Assembly: GCA_031394045.1 (NCBI GenBank)
Contig: JANMWN010000057.1
Coordinates: 1-21,064, forward strand
Direction: 5' to 3'
Origin: JANYIP01 sp031394045
GTDB taxonomy: Bacteria; Actinomycetota; Actinomycetes; Prado026
DNA: 21,064 bases
A program made the position numbers and the translations under genes. This document shows, piece by piece, positions 7,839 through 15,224 of this stretch (within the stretch, counting starts at the first letter, position 1; every line of letters begins with the position of its first letter). Below the pieces are notes generated by a model that made no database searches, was not told where the DNA came from, and saw only the letters and a program-made list of their open reading frames with translations.

Positions 7839-9512
7839 ATGACCGGCTTCCGGCTGGGTCCCGAGGACCGACCCGAGTCGTTGACCAGGCTTGTGAACGA
7901 GGAGCTCGACGTCCTCGTGATCGGCGGCGGCGTTGTCGGTGCGGGCGCGGCTCTGGACGCCGCCACCCGCGGCCTGACCGTCGGGCTGCTCGAGATGCGC
8001 GACTGGGCCAGCGGCACCAGCAGTCGGTCCTCGCGGCTCGCGCACGGCGGCCTGCGCTACCTCGAGCAGCTGGAGTTCGGGCTGGTCCGCGAGGCGCTGG
8101 CCGAGCGTGGGCTGCTGCTCGAGCGGCTGGCCCCGCACCTGGTCCGGCCGGTGGCCTTCCTGCTGCCGCTGACGCGCCGCGGCTGGGAGCGGCCCTACCT
8201 CGGCGCCGGTGTGGCGCTCTACGACGCGCTCTCGCGGGTCTCCCGCAAGGGCACCGCGCTGCGGGGTCACCGGCACCTGTCCCGTAAGTCCGTGGCCCGG
8301 CTCGCACCCGCGCTGGACTCCGAGACCGTGGTCGGCGCGATCGGCTTCCACGACGCCCAGATCGACGACGTCCGACATACCCTCGCGGTCGTCCGTACCG
8401 CGGCCAGCCGTGGTGCTGTGGTCGCAGCCAGGGTCGAGGTGACGGGGCTGCTCCGCGAGACCTCCGACGCGGGGGAGCGGGTGTGCGGTGTCACCGCCGT
8501 CGACCACGAGAGCGGCCGGGAGCTGACGATCCGGGCCCGGACTGTGCTGGCCGCGACCGGTGTCTGGAGCGAGCAGGTCGGCGAGTGGCTGGGTCGGGGG
8601 CCGAGCGCCCCGGTCGTCCCGTCGATCGGCGTCCACCTGGTCGTGCCGCGGTCGGCGATCGACCTGCACACCGCGGTGATCGCGCGTACGCCGTCGTCGG
8701 TGCTGTTCCTGCTGCCCTGGGGCCAGCACTGGCTGGTCGGCACGACCGACACGCCCTGGGACGGGGAGCGGAGCGAGCCGCACGCCACCGCCGCCGATGT
8801 CGATTACCTGCTCGAGCAGGCGGCCCGCTGGCTGACCCGGCCGCTCACCCGTGACGACATCGTGGGGGTCTACGCGGGGCTCCGACCGCTGGTCGCCGCC
8901 GAGGTCGCCGAGGGCGAGAACGCCGAGACCAGCAAGCTGTCGCGCGAGCACCTCGTCTCGCGGCCCGTACCGGGACTGGTCACCATCGCCGGCGGCAAGT
9001 ACACGACGTACCGCGTGATGGCCGCAGACGCGATCGACGCGGTGGCGCAGGAGCTGCGCGAGCCGGTGCCGCCCTCACGTACCGAGCACGTGCCCCTGGC
9101 CGGCGCCCTCGGGTACGCGGACCTGTGGACCCGGCGCGAGGAGCTGGCCGCGGAGTCGGGCCTGCCGCTCGAGATGGTGGAGCACCTGCTGCAGCGGCAC
9201 GGCGTGCTGACCCGCGAGCTGCTCGACCTGATCGCCGCCGATCCCTCGCTGGGCGAGCGGCTGCATCCTGAGGCGCCGTACCTCGTCGCCGAGATCGTCC
9301 ACGCAGCGACGCACGAGGACGCCCGCCACCTCGACGACGTGCTGGTACGGCGTACCCGGCTGGCGCTCGAGACCCGCGACGGCGCCGTCTCGGTCGCCGA
9401 GGCTGCCGCCCGGCTGGTCGCCCCGGTGTTGGGCTGGGACGAGGCCGCCGTGTCGGCGGAGGTGGCAGCGTTCGTGGCCGCCAGGTACGGCAGGGTGCCG
9501 CCGCCGGTCTGA
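7839..9512 (+). CDS. glpD: Aerobic glycerol-3-phosphate dehydrogenase
   Basis: 557 aa FAD-dependent enzyme that oxidises sn-glycerol 3-phosphate to dihydroxyacetone phosphate and passes electrons to membrane quinone. The N-terminal dinucleotide fold (VLVIGGGVVGAGAALDAATR, about residues 25-44) is followed by the family motif SGTSSRSSRLAHGGLRYLEQ. Substrate-region motifs FLLPWGQHWLVGTTDTPW and GVYAGLRPL are present, as is the second FAD segment TIAGGKYTTYRVMA. A C-terminal helical DAO_C domain occupies about 400-530. No transmembrane segment is seen, as expected for a peripheral membrane protein. The ATG is one base after the guaB3 stop without a ribosome site of its own, suggesting translational coupling. 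The gene downstream is convergent. Confidence 0.95.
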   Translation: MTGFRLGPEDRPESLTRLVNEELDVLVIGGGVVGAGAALDAATRGLTVGLLEMRDWASGTSSRSSRLAHGGLRYLEQLEFGLVREALAERGLLLERLAPHLVRPVAFLLPLTRRGWERPYLGAGVALYDALSRVSRKGTALRGHRHLSRKSVARLAPALDSETVVGAIGFHDAQIDDVRHTLAVVRTAASRGAVVAARVEVTGLLRETSDAGERVCGVTAVDHESGRELTIRARTVLAATGVWSEQVGEWLGRGPSAPVVPSIGVHLVVPRSAIDLHTAVIARTPSSVLFLLPWGQHWLVGTTDTPWDGERSEPHATAADVDYLLEQAARWLTRPLTRDDIVGVYAGLRPLVAAEVAEGENAETSKLSREHLVSRPVPGLVTIAGGKYTTYRVMAADAIDAVAQELREPVPPSRTEHVPLAGALGYADLWTRREELAAESGLPLEMVEHLLQRHGVLTRELLDLIAADPSLGERLHPEAPYLVAEIVHAATHEDARHLDDVLVRRTRLALETRDGAVSVAEAAARLVAPVLGWDEAAVSAEVAAFVAARYGRVPPPV

Positions 9513-9547
9513 CCCTGCTCGTGGGCCAGTGCGGCCTTCTGGGTCAG
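9509..9547. terminator. Possible bidirectional terminator at glpD / HD-gene convergence
   Basis: CTGACCC (9509-9515) pairs with GGGTCAG (9541-9547), with a smaller GGCC/GGCC pairing inside the loop. The two stop codons (TGA at 9510-9512, TCA read from the minus strand at 9544-9546) fall in the opposite stem arms. There is no T-run. Support is weak. Confidence 0.35.
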
Positions 9548-10203
9548 GGCTGCAGGTCGCGGAGCTCGGCGGTGACGTTGGCCCTGGCCGTCGCCTCCCA
9601 GCGATCGTGGGCCAGCGGCGTGCGGAACAGCACGGGCTGGACCAGCAGACCGCGCAGGATCGCCGCCCGTCCTCGCCGGAACAGCTCGTCCGGCACATGC
9701 GCGTATTCGCGTCGGACGGCTGCGACGTATTGGGCGTACCCCGCCGGGTCGCGGGCCAGCACGGCGAGGTCGGCGTCGCAGAGCACGCAACCGTTGGCAT
9801 CGAACGGGTCCGGGTCGTGCTCGGCCGTCAGCCGTACCAGCCGCGCCACCTCTTCGGCCGCGTCGGGGTCGACGCGTAACGCCAGCAGCGCCCGCTCCGC
9901 GAGCTGCGCGCTGAGCTCCTCGGTGCCCGCGTCCGACCCGCCAGCGTCCGACCCAGCCGCGCGGTCGGGTGAGGTGTCGTACACGGCGTCGTGGAACCAG
10001 GCGGCGAGCCGGACCAGGTCCGGGTCGGCGGCCGCAGCGGCGAGCTCGTCGACGCGTTCGAGCACTTCCGTCAGGTGCCGCAGGTCGTGGTACGCGCGCT
10101 CAGGTGACCCGTACGCCCCGAGCAGCCGCGCCCCGGCACCGGCGACGTCGCCCCTCGCGCCGACGGCCAGCGCGACCCGGGTCCACGCGGCGAACAGGTC
10201 CAT
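9544..10203 (-). CDS. HD-domain predicted metal-dependent phosphohydrolase
   Basis: 219 aa. HD-superfamily metal-binding residues are visible: His39 and His43 (RAYHDLRHL), His71-Asp72 (AAWFHDAVYD), His129 (AEHDPDP) and Asp143/Asp145 (LCDADLAVLA). The pattern YHDLRHL plus WFHDAVYD matches the COG4339-type predicted HD phosphohydrolases, whose substrate is unknown. A flexible insert at about residues 80-95 contains a duplicated GSDAG and is probably a surface loop. No signal peptide or membrane segment is seen. It is the last gene of a minus-strand block, separated from XPB by 133 bp containing a long inverted repeat. The start lacks a good Shine-Dalgarno, but TAGGGT (10215-10210, minus strand) ends six nt before the ATG, which suggests a leaderless transcript. 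Family is sure; function is unknown. Confidence 0.88.
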   Translation of the reverse strand: MDLFAAWTRVALAVGARGDVAGAGARLLGAYGSPERAYHDLRHLTEVLERVDELAAAAADPDLVRLAAWFHDAVYDTSPDRAAGSDAGGSDAGTEELSAQLAERALLALRVDPDAAEEVARLVRLTAEHDPDPFDANGCVLCDADLAVLARDPAGYAQYVAAVRREYAHVPDELFRRGRAAILRGLLVQPVLFRTPLAHDRWEATARANVTAELRDLQP

Positions 10204-10209
10204 CCGCTG

Positions 10210-10215
10210 ACCCTA
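10210..10215 (-). promoter_or_regulatory. Predicted -10 box (TAGGGT) of the HD-domain gene
   Basis: On the minus strand TAGGGT is followed by six nt and the ATG at 10203, the spacing expected for a leaderless mRNA. No clear -35 hexamer is found. Confidence 0.4.
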
Positions 10216-10244
10216 TGGAGCCGCGTCGCCTGGCGGGTCCTCCG

Positions 10245-10306
10245 GTTGGCTGAAACCGGTGCAAGTTGGCCCGTAGGCCGGCCAAGCAGCACCGGTATCA
10301 GCCAAC
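10245..10306. repeat. 62-bp imperfect palindrome between XPB and HD genes
   Basis: GTTGGCTGAAACCGGTGC (10245-10262) is the inverted copy of 10289-10306 with one mismatch in 18. A second stem TTGGCC/GGCCAA (10266-10271 with 10280-10285) sits inside the loop. It follows the XPB stop codon (minus strand) and precedes the HD gene promoter. Without a T-run it is not a standard terminator. It could be a T-less terminator, a REP-like dispersed element or an operator. Confidence 0.75.
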
Positions 10307-10336
10307 TGAGCCGGTGAAGGGGGCCAGCAGGAGGGG

Positions 10337-11989
10337 TCAGACCTCGCCGTCGGCCATCACGTCGTCGGCGTCGACGATGCGGTACGCATAGCCCTGCTCG
10401 GCGAGGAAGCGCTGCCGGTGGGCGGCGAAGTCCTGGTCGACGGTGTCCCTGGCGATGACGGCGTAGAACCGGGCGGTGCCGCCGTTGGCCTTGGGCCGCA
10501 GGATCCGGCCCAGCCGCTGCGCCTCCTCCTGCCGCGAGCCGAACGACCCCGACACCTGGATGGCCACCGACGCCTCGGGCAGGTCGATGGAGAAGTTCGC
10601 CACCTTGGACACCACGAGCGTGTGGACCTCGCCGGTACGGAAGGCCTCGAACAGCCGCTCGCGCTCGCGCACGGTCGTCTCGCCCTTGATCACGGGTACG
10701 CCGAGGCGCTCGCCCAGGTCGTCGAGCTGGTCGAGGTACTGTCCGATGACCAATGTCTGGGCCCCGATGTGGCGCTCGACCAGCCGCTCGATCACGCGGG
10801 TCTTGGACGCGGCCGTGGCGCAGAGGCGGTAGCGCTCCTCGGGCTCGGCGGTCGCGTAGGCCATCCGCTCGTGGTCGGACAGGGTCACGCGTACCTCGAC
10901 GCAGTCGGCCGGCGCGATGTAACCCTGCGCCTCGATGTCCTTCCACGGGGCGTCGTAGCGCTTGGGGCCGATCAGCGAGAACACCTCGCCCTCGTGCCCG
11001 TCCTCGCGTACGAGCGTCGCGGTCAGACCGAGCCGGCGCCGGGACTGGATGTCCGCGGTGAACCGGAAGATCGGGGCCGGCAGCAGGTGGACCTCGTCGT
11101 AGATGATCAGGCCCCAGTCGCGCTCGTCGAACAGCTCGAGGTGGGCGTAGACACCCTTGCGACGCGTCGTCATCACCTGGTACGTCGCGATGGTGACGGG
11201 GCGAATCTCCTTGCGGGCGCCCGAATACTCGCCGATCTCCTCCTCGGTCAGCGTGGTCCGCTTGAGCAGCTCGGACTTCCACTGCCGCGCCGAGACCGTG
11301 TTGGTGACCAGGATCAGCGTCGTCGCCTGGGCCCTGGCCATCGCCGCAGCACCGACGATGGTCTTGCCGGCGCCGCAGGGGAGCACCACGACACCGGAGC
11401 CGCCGGCCCAGAAGTTGTCCGCCGCGTCGCGCTGGTACGCCCGCAGCGACCAGCCCTCCTCGACCAGCGCGATCGGGTGCGCCTCGCCGTCGACGTAGCC
11501 GGCCAGGTCCTCGGCCGGCCAGCCGATCTTGAGCAGCACCTGCTTGAGGTGGCCGCGCTCGGACGGGTGGACGGCCACCGTCATCTCGTCGAGCCGGGCG
11601 CCCATCAGGGGCTGGATCTTCTTGGAGCGCAACACTTCTTCGAGCACCGCGCGGTCGGTCGACTCGAGCACGAGGCCGTGCGCCGGGTGGTTCATCAGCT
11701 TGAGCCGGCCGTAGCGCCCCATTGTGTCGGCCACGTCGACGAGCAGTGCGTGCGGAACGGCATAGCGGCTGTACCGCAGCAGCGTGTCGACGACCTGCTC
11801 CGCGTCGTGCCCGGCTGCCCTGGCGTTCCAGAGCCCGAGCGGTGTGAGCCGGTAGGTGTGCACGTGCTCGGGGGCCCGCTCGAGCTCGGCGAACGGCGCG
11901 ATGGCCAGGCGGCACTCGTGGGCGAGCTCGTGGTCGACCTCGAGGAGCAGGGTCTTGTCGGACTGGACGATGAGCGGTCCGTCGGTCAC
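10337..11989 (-). CDS. XPB/Rad25-type DNA helicase (superfamily 2)
   Basis: 550 aa, orthologous in type to mycobacterial XPB (Rv0861c, ercc3). An ATP-driven 3'-5' DNA translocase or helicase implicated in DNA repair. An N-terminal damage-recognition-like region occupies about residues 1-170. The helicase core then shows Q-motif-like LRAYQRDAADNF, Walker A GAGKT (206-210), DEVH (298-301), motif III GLTATL, the XPB-specific R328-E329-D330 (RED) motif, and motif VI QRLGRILR (491-498). All catalytic motifs are intact. The GTG start overlaps the upstream gene's stop by 4 bp (GTGA), so it is translationally coupled to the WYL/helicase-associated protein. That pairing mirrors Rv0862c-Rv0861c and suggests the two proteins act together. 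Confidence 0.95.
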   Translation of the reverse strand: MTDGPLIVQSDKTLLLEVDHELAHECRLAIAPFAELERAPEHVHTYRLTPLGLWNARAAGHDAEQVVDTLLRYSRYAVPHALLVDVADTMGRYGRLKLMNHPAHGLVLESTDRAVLEEVLRSKKIQPLMGARLDEMTVAVHPSERGHLKQVLLKIGWPAEDLAGYVDGEAHPIALVEEGWSLRAYQRDAADNFWAGGSGVVVLPCGAGKTIVGAAAMARAQATTLILVTNTVSARQWKSELLKRTTLTEEEIGEYSGARKEIRPVTIATYQVMTTRRKGVYAHLELFDERDWGLIIYDEVHLLPAPIFRFTADIQSRRRLGLTATLVREDGHEGEVFSLIGPKRYDAPWKDIEAQGYIAPADCVEVRVTLSDHERMAYATAEPEERYRLCATAASKTRVIERLVERHIGAQTLVIGQYLDQLDDLGERLGVPVIKGETTVRERERLFEAFRTGEVHTLVVSKVANFSIDLPEASVAIQVSGSFGSRQEEAQRLGRILRPKANGGTARFYAVIARDTVDQDFAAHRQRFLAEQGYAYRIVDADDVMADGEV

Positions 11990-14451
11990 GCAGGGCCCCT
12001 GACTTCGGTGGTGCGCGGGTCGAGGTCGAAGTTCCCATTCTCGCTCACGTCGCCGAATTCGCTGTCGCCCGCCTCGAGCGTCGCGACACCGGTGATCCGG
12101 TGCACGGCGAAGGTACGGACCTCTTCGTAGCGGTGGTCGTAGCCGGTGAGGTAGCCGCCCTCGAGCCGGATCGGGTCGACCACCCGCTCGGTGACGGAGC
12201 CGTGCTGGTCGACGTACCCGATCCAGACGGCGGCGCCGTGCTCGAGCGCCGCCTGCAGCAGGGCCAGCGTCTGGGCCGCGGCGGTACGGGGGAGCACGCC
12301 GGCGCCCGCCATGCCGGCCACGGTGCGCCCGCGTGGGGCATGGGTGGCCCGGTCACCGGCACGCAGGGCACGGACGGCGGCGGCCCGCAGCTTGGCCGAG
12401 GGTGCGGCGAGCTCGGTGGCCAGCCGGGGCGGCCGTTGCCGGGACTGGGTACGCCTGGAGTCCGGCCGGCGTACGAGCACCGCGCCGTCGGCGGACTCGG
12501 CCGCGGGGGCCAGACCGAAGCTGCGCATCCGCTCCAGCACCAGCTCGCCCGAAGCCTGGGCGATCAGCACCGTGGGCGCCAGCCGGCGAAGGCGCAGCTC
12601 GGCGGCGCGCTTGTCGACCAGGAGCTCGGACAGCACCGACTCGTCGTCGCAGCGGATGTACGACGCTGCGGCGCCCACCCGGATCCGCCCGTGCCGGCGC
12701 GCCATGTCGTCGACGAGGTACGTCAGCGGCTGGGGTACCTGGGTCGTGGAGTGCTTGGCCAGCAACGAGTGCAGGTCATCGGCGCTGCGCCCGGCGTCCA
12801 GGGCGCGGCGTACCGAGCTCTCGGTGAACCGGTAGACCGTGGCGCCACCGGTGGACTCGATGTCCGCCATCAGGGCCAGTGCCTGGGCGAGGTCGGAGAC
12901 CAGCGGCCCCGGCGCGACCGCGGTGAGGTCGGCCTGCAGCAGGACGTGGTCGAGCGGGTCGGGGAGCAGCGGTGCCAGCGCGTCTGCTGCATCGTCTGCC
13001 TCGCCGCGCAGCAGGGCCCGGCCCGGGCCGGACAGCGCGCCCTGGCCGGCCACGCCGAGACGTTCGGCCTCGCGCAGGGTCCACTCGACGAGGGCGCGAC
13101 GTAGACCGGCGGGTCTGCGCGGGCGCGTCCAGTGCAGGACCGCCTCGATCTCGGCGGCGTCCAGGGCGGCCCCGGGGGGCGCGTCCGCGAGCACGGTGAG
13201 CACGCCTCCGCGCACCTCGGGGGCCAGCGTGCGGTCGAGGTCCGGGCCCAGCGTCGCGGCTACCCGGTCGCGGTCGTCGCGGCTGCCGACCAGCCCAGCG
13301 GACCGCGTGGTGCGCAGCCAGGCGCTGGCCAGGGTGGCCCAGCGCTCCTCTGGCGGCGTCGAGCGCCACAGGTCGTAGGCCGGTGTGGGCAGCCAGCCGT
13401 CGTCGATCTCGCCGCTCGGCCCGAGCAGCCCGGCGACGTAGGCCGTCTCGATCACCAGGGCGGTCTCCCACTCCTCCACGTCGAGGAGGGCCGCGGCCCT
13501 GCGCAGCTCGCGTACGCCGAGGCCGCCGGCCTTGAGCAGCGGCGGGCTGTCCAGGCCCCAGGCCTCGAGCAGCTCCTCGGTCGCGCGTACGAACGAGAAG
13601 GCCTGGGCACCGGCGGTCGGGTCCACCCGGTCACGCACGCCGGCCACCACGACGGCGGGTGCGGTCGGCTGGGGGTGCGCGAAGGCCTGTCCGCGACGCA
13701 GGTGCAGGCCCACCTCGCGCGGGAGCGCGACCGTGCGCGGGTCGCTGGCGACCAGAAGGGCACGGGCCAGCAACCACTCCACGGGCGTGCTCGCGGTCGC
13801 TGTGCGTACCTCGCGGTCGGCTCGCTCGACGCCTCCCGACGGCGGTCCCCAGGCCAGCTTCTCGAGCAGGGCCAAGGCTTCGCGGGGTGCGGTCGCCAGC
13901 TCGGCGTCGAGGCGGTCGCTGTCGTTGACGTACGCGACCAGGTGGTCGATCGCCTCGCCCGTGTTGGCGGCCGCAGGCAGGTCGAGGTCGTCGAGCATCG
14001 CCAGCATCACCCACGGCGAGACCGCGCCGAGCAGGACCTGGAGGGGCGGGCCGAGGCCGGCCGGCTGGGTGCCCACCACCTCGCGGGCGCCGATGACGAC
14101 GTTGAGGCCGTCGTCGTCGCCCCAAAGCAGGGCCAGGGTCAGGAGCCGGTCGACGGCCCGGCGTACGTCGGGCTCGTCCGCGGCCGCGAGCATGCCGCGC
14201 AGGTCGGCGTAGCTGATCGGCTCCCCGGGGGTCCGGTCGGCCGCGATGCACGCGGCCTCGAGCACGTTGAGGGTCCAGCGGTCGAGGCGGTCCAGCGCCC
14301 TGGCCACCGAAGGCGCTCCGGTGGCCCGCGCCGCGAGCTGGCCGAGGTCGGACGGCACCGGCGAGAGCAGCTCGGGACGGGCACCCAGCAGCTCGGCGAG
14401 AGCGTCGTCGCTGGCGGCGCGCAGGGCGTCGGCCAGGCTACGGGCGGTCAT
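11986..14451 (-). CDS. Helicase-associated WYL-domain protein, XPB partner
   Basis: 821 aa from ATG at 14451 (MTARSLADALRAASDDALAE). An upstream GTG at 14481 would add ten residues but has no support. The long N-terminal and central region is helical and Leu/Ala-rich, resembling the helicase_C_3 / XPB N-terminal-like region of Rv0862c relatives. Near the C-terminus (about residues 725-795) is a WYL-like domain (AVWIGYVDQHGSVTERVVDP, then YLTGYDHRYEEVRTFAVHRI). WYL domains bind ligands, often nucleic acid or nucleotides, in DNA-damage regulators. A 4-bp overlap with XPB argues for a common complex or function, probably in DNA repair. The start lacks a ribosome site, but TAAAGT lies seven nt upstream, suggesting a leaderless mRNA. 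Orthology to Rv0862c is from memory and gene position. Confidence 0.88.
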   Translation of the reverse strand: MTARSLADALRAASDDALAELLGARPELLSPVPSDLGQLAARATGAPSVARALDRLDRWTLNVLEAACIAADRTPGEPISYADLRGMLAAADEPDVRRAVDRLLTLALLWGDDDGLNVVIGAREVVGTQPAGLGPPLQVLLGAVSPWVMLAMLDDLDLPAAANTGEAIDHLVAYVNDSDRLDAELATAPREALALLEKLAWGPPSGGVERADREVRTATASTPVEWLLARALLVASDPRTVALPREVGLHLRRGQAFAHPQPTAPAVVVAGVRDRVDPTAGAQAFSFVRATEELLEAWGLDSPPLLKAGGLGVRELRRAAALLDVEEWETALVIETAYVAGLLGPSGEIDDGWLPTPAYDLWRSTPPEERWATLASAWLRTTRSAGLVGSRDDRDRVAATLGPDLDRTLAPEVRGGVLTVLADAPPGAALDAAEIEAVLHWTRPRRPAGLRRALVEWTLREAERLGVAGQGALSGPGRALLRGEADDAADALAPLLPDPLDHVLLQADLTAVAPGPLVSDLAQALALMADIESTGGATVYRFTESSVRRALDAGRSADDLHSLLAKHSTTQVPQPLTYLVDDMARRHGRIRVGAAASYIRCDDESVLSELLVDKRAAELRLRRLAPTVLIAQASGELVLERMRSFGLAPAAESADGAVLVRRPDSRRTQSRQRPPRLATELAAPSAKLRAAAVRALRAGDRATHAPRGRTVAGMAGAGVLPRTAAAQTLALLQAALEHGAAVWIGYVDQHGSVTERVVDPIRLEGGYLTGYDHRYEEVRTFAVHRITGVATLEAGDSEFGDVSENGNFDLDPRTTEVRGPA

Positions 14452-14458
14452 CCGATCT

Positions 14459-14464
14459 ACTTTA
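14459..14464 (-). promoter_or_regulatory. Predicted -10 box (TAAAGT) for the WYL-XPB operon
   Basis: On the minus strand TAAAGT is followed by seven nt and the ATG at 14451, and no Shine-Dalgarno is present. This supports the ATG at 14451 as the start, because the alternative GTG at 14481 would lie upstream of the promoter. Confidence 0.45.
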
Positions 14465-14505
14465 CGTGCTGCTGGAAACACCGCACGCCATAGGTCTTCG
14501 CATGA

Positions 14506-15201
14506 TCAACGGGACTCGAGGGCGGCGTCGACGATCGCGCGGGCGTGCAGGGCGGTGGCGTCCAGCACGGGCACGGACAGCGACCCGGGCGCGAGCACGA
14601 GGCCCAGCTCGCTGCAGCCCAGGACCACCCCGTCGGCGCCGGCCTCGACCAGGCGCTCCGCGACGTCGGCCATCTCGTACCTCGCTGCGACCGGTACCCG
14701 CCCGTGGGTCAGCTCGTCGTAGATGAGGGCGTGGACGCTGGCCTGGTCGACCTCGTCGGGTACGACCACCGCCACGCCGCGGGGCTCGCACACGTCCGGG
14801 TACAGCCGCGAGGCCATCGTGTAGCGGGTGCCGAGCAGGCCGAGGGTGTGCAGCCCCGCCGCGCTCGCGGCGTCGGCGGCCACCTCGATCAGGTGCACCA
14901 GCGGGACGTCCACGGCGGCTCGTACGTCGTCGGCCACCAGGTGCATGGTGTTGGCGGTGATGGCGATCAGGTCGGCGCCGGCCCGCTCGAGCGCCTGCGC
15001 GCCACCCGCCAGGATCCGACCGGCCTCCGTCCAGTCGCCGGCCCGCTGCAGCGCCGCGATGTGCTCGAAGTCCTCGGACCAGATCACCAGCCTGGCGGAG
15101 TGCGAGCCGCCCAGCCGCCTTCCCACGTCCTCGTTGATCAGCCGGTGGTAGATCTCCGTCGAGGGCCACCCGAGGCCGCCGATCAGACCGATGCGCTTCA
15201 T
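14506..15201 (-). CDS. Aspartate/glutamate racemase-family protein lacking the first catalytic Cys
   Basis: 231 aa from MKRIGLIGGLGWPSTEIYHR. The open frame allows a start three codons earlier, at 15210, but the chosen ATG matches the family start. It has the two-lobed Asp/Glu racemase fold signatures: GLIGGLGWPST, ITANTMHLV (81-89) and VLGCSELGLVL with Cys196. These enzymes invert amino acids with two opposed acid/base residues, normally both Cys. Here the position before Asn-Thr-Met-His is Ala83 instead of Cys (or the Thr reported for E. coli YgeA), while Cys196 is retained. A normal two-base racemase is therefore doubtful; it may be a one-base enzyme, a stereospecific isomerase, or have another substrate. 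It is divergent from the HAD-LarE gene, with only 23 bp between start codons, and is probably leaderless. Confidence 0.87.
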   Translation of the reverse strand: MKRIGLIGGLGWPSTEIYHRLINEDVGRRLGGSHSARLVIWSEDFEHIAALQRAGDWTEAGRILAGGAQALERAGADLIAITANTMHLVADDVRAAVDVPLVHLIEVAADAASAAGLHTLGLLGTRYTMASRLYPDVCEPRGVAVVVPDEVDQASVHALIYDELTHGRVPVAARYEMADVAERLVEAGADGVVLGCSELGLVLAPGSLSVPVLDATALHARAIVDAALESR

Positions 15202-15208
15202 GAGCGGC

Positions 15209-15218
15209 ACCGTACGCT
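15209..15218. promoter_or_regulatory. Predicted bidirectional promoter with overlapping -10 boxes
   Basis: The ten bases ACCGTACGCT contain a minus-strand -10 box TACGGT (15214-15209) and a plus-strand -10 box TACGCT (15213-15218) that share the central TA. They end seven nt before the racemase ATG (15201) and six nt before the HAD-LarE GTG (15225), respectively. Neither gene has a Shine-Dalgarno. This is the arrangement of a symmetric -10 element firing in both directions and giving two leaderless mRNAs. Confidence 0.55.
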
Positions 15219-15224
15219 GGCCGG

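Noticed and set aside
9880..9960. Duplicated GSDAG coding segment in the HD gene as a frameshift or insertion
   Set aside because: The frame stays open and the motif order is intact; it is best read as a short expansion in a surface loop.
10418..14493. Long plus-strand open frames opposite XPB and the WYL gene (e.g. 10418-12130, 13132-14493)
   Set aside because: Compositionally biased antisense frames over genes with clear family motifs; no independent start signal or domain.
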